Source: Ignavibacteria bacterium | Lineage (GTDB): Bacteria; Bacteroidota; Ignavibacteria; Ignavibacteriales; Melioribacteraceae | DNA: 7,653 nt | Assembly: GCA_011049495.1 (NCBI GenBank) | Contig: DSBF01000198.1 | Coordinates: forward strand, 1 to 7,653 | Direction of reading: 5' to 3' | In this document: positions 7,286 to 7,653 of the stretch, one piece after another | How positions within the stretch are numbered: position 1 is the stretch's first letter | How the letters are laid out: every line of letters begins with the position of its first letter | Program-made: the position numbers and the translations under genes | Notes under the pieces: model-generated | Database searches by the model: none | What the model was told of the DNA's origin: nothing | What the model saw: only the letters and a program-made list of their open reading frames with translations

Positions 7286-7653
7286 TTATTTTCTAAATAC
7301 TTCCGTATTTCCGTATATGACAACTTTTTTGATCTACCAATGGGTAAATCATCTATCGTAAATTCACCAAATTTAATTCTCACTAACGATTTTACTTCAT
7401 AACCCAATGAGTTAAACATTCTTTTTACAAAATGATTTCTTCCTTCCAATACTTCAACACCAACGGTTTTATAGTTTTTTTTCTTTGGGAAATAAATATT
7501 TTTAAATAAACTTTTTCGTTTATCGAGAGTGATTCCTTTTAATAATCTTTCACGATGTTCTTTTGTTAATTCTTTATCAAGACCAGCAATATATTCACGA
7601 ATTATTTTCTTTGACGGGTGTGTAAGCGCATTTGCAAAATCACCGTCGTTCGT
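7282..7653 (-). CDS. Pseudouridine synthase, RluB/RsuA family, C-terminal part (5' end outside window)
   Basis: The last 123 residues of an rRNA pseudouridine synthase, which isomerises a specific uridine in ribosomal RNA. The visible part begins at TNDGDFANALTHPS, the conserved stretch just after the catalytic motif, so the catalytic aspartate (GRLDxxTxG) lies just beyond position 7653. EGRNHFVKRMFNSLGYEV is the conserved C-terminal RNA-binding motif, followed by LVRIKFGEFTIDDLPIGRSK and a closing helix ending RKYLENK. The N-terminal S4 domain would also be outside. The motif resembles RluB (23S rRNA) more than RsuA (16S rRNA), but the fragment cannot settle the target uridine, so no symbol is given. 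The reading frame is open from the window edge, and its TGA overlaps the dacB ATG. Confidence 0.88.
   Translation of the reverse strand, partial: TNDGDFANALTHPSKKIIREYIAGLDKELTKEHRERLLKGITLDKRKSLFKNIYFPKKKNYKTVGVEVLEGRNHFVKRMFNSLGYEVKSLVRIKFGEFTIDDLPIGRSKKLSYTEIRKYLENK

Noticed and set aside
7297..7316. Short near-tandem TTCCGTAT repeat near the end of the pseudouridine synthase gene
   Set aside because: Only two copies of about 8 bases inside coding sequence, explained by the encoded residues; no sign of a functional repeat.

Overview
This is a compact AT-rich stretch (GC roughly one third, judged by eye) of a bacterial chromosome. All nine protein genes lie on the minus strand. In transcription order, from high to low coordinates, they are: the end of an RluB/RsuA-type pseudouridine synthase, dacB (penicillin-binding protein 4), lysS, a ctpA/prc-type S41 protease, a gamma-type carbonic anhydrase homologue, a metallo-beta-lactamase-fold hydrolase, ybeY, smg (DUF494) and the start of topA. 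No RNA gene, mobile element, CRISPR array or long repeat was found. The largest gap between genes is 24 bases, so no gene-free stretch needs a separate description, and I saw no convincing terminator or promoter inside the block.

The organism is probably a member of the Bacteroidetes/Chlorobi/Ignavibacteria (FCB) assemblage, most likely near Ignavibacteria/Chlorobi. The grounds are low GC, few recognisable Shine-Dalgarno sequences, a YbeY with Asp at the third metal-ligand position (as I recall for Bacteroidetes YbeY), a long C-terminal extension on the S41 protease, and the gene mix. This is an inference from protein character, not a phylogeny.

Layout on the minus strand: 7653-7282 pseudouridine synthase (5' end outside the window); 7285-5810 dacB, coupled to it by an ATGA overlap; 5796-4291 lysS, with the only textbook Shine-Dalgarno in the window and a TTG start; 4284-2698 S41 protease; 2673-2104 gamma carbonic anhydrase; 2114-1248 MBL hydrolase, overlapping the previous gene by 11 bases; 1245-802 ybeY; 805-347 smg, coupled by another ATGA overlap; 333-1 topA (3' end outside the window).

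The spacing suggests one long transcription unit, or one with promoters hidden inside genes. Functionally it mixes translation and rRNA maturation (pseudouridine synthase, LysS, YbeY), envelope and protein processing (PBP4, CtpA), DNA topology (TopA) and three less defined proteins (gamma-CA, MBL, Smg). This is an ordinary housekeeping region. I found no previously undescribed system. The points worth a second look are changes in conserved motifs of DacB, YbeY and TopA, the smg-topA pairing, and an unassigned MBL hydrolase.
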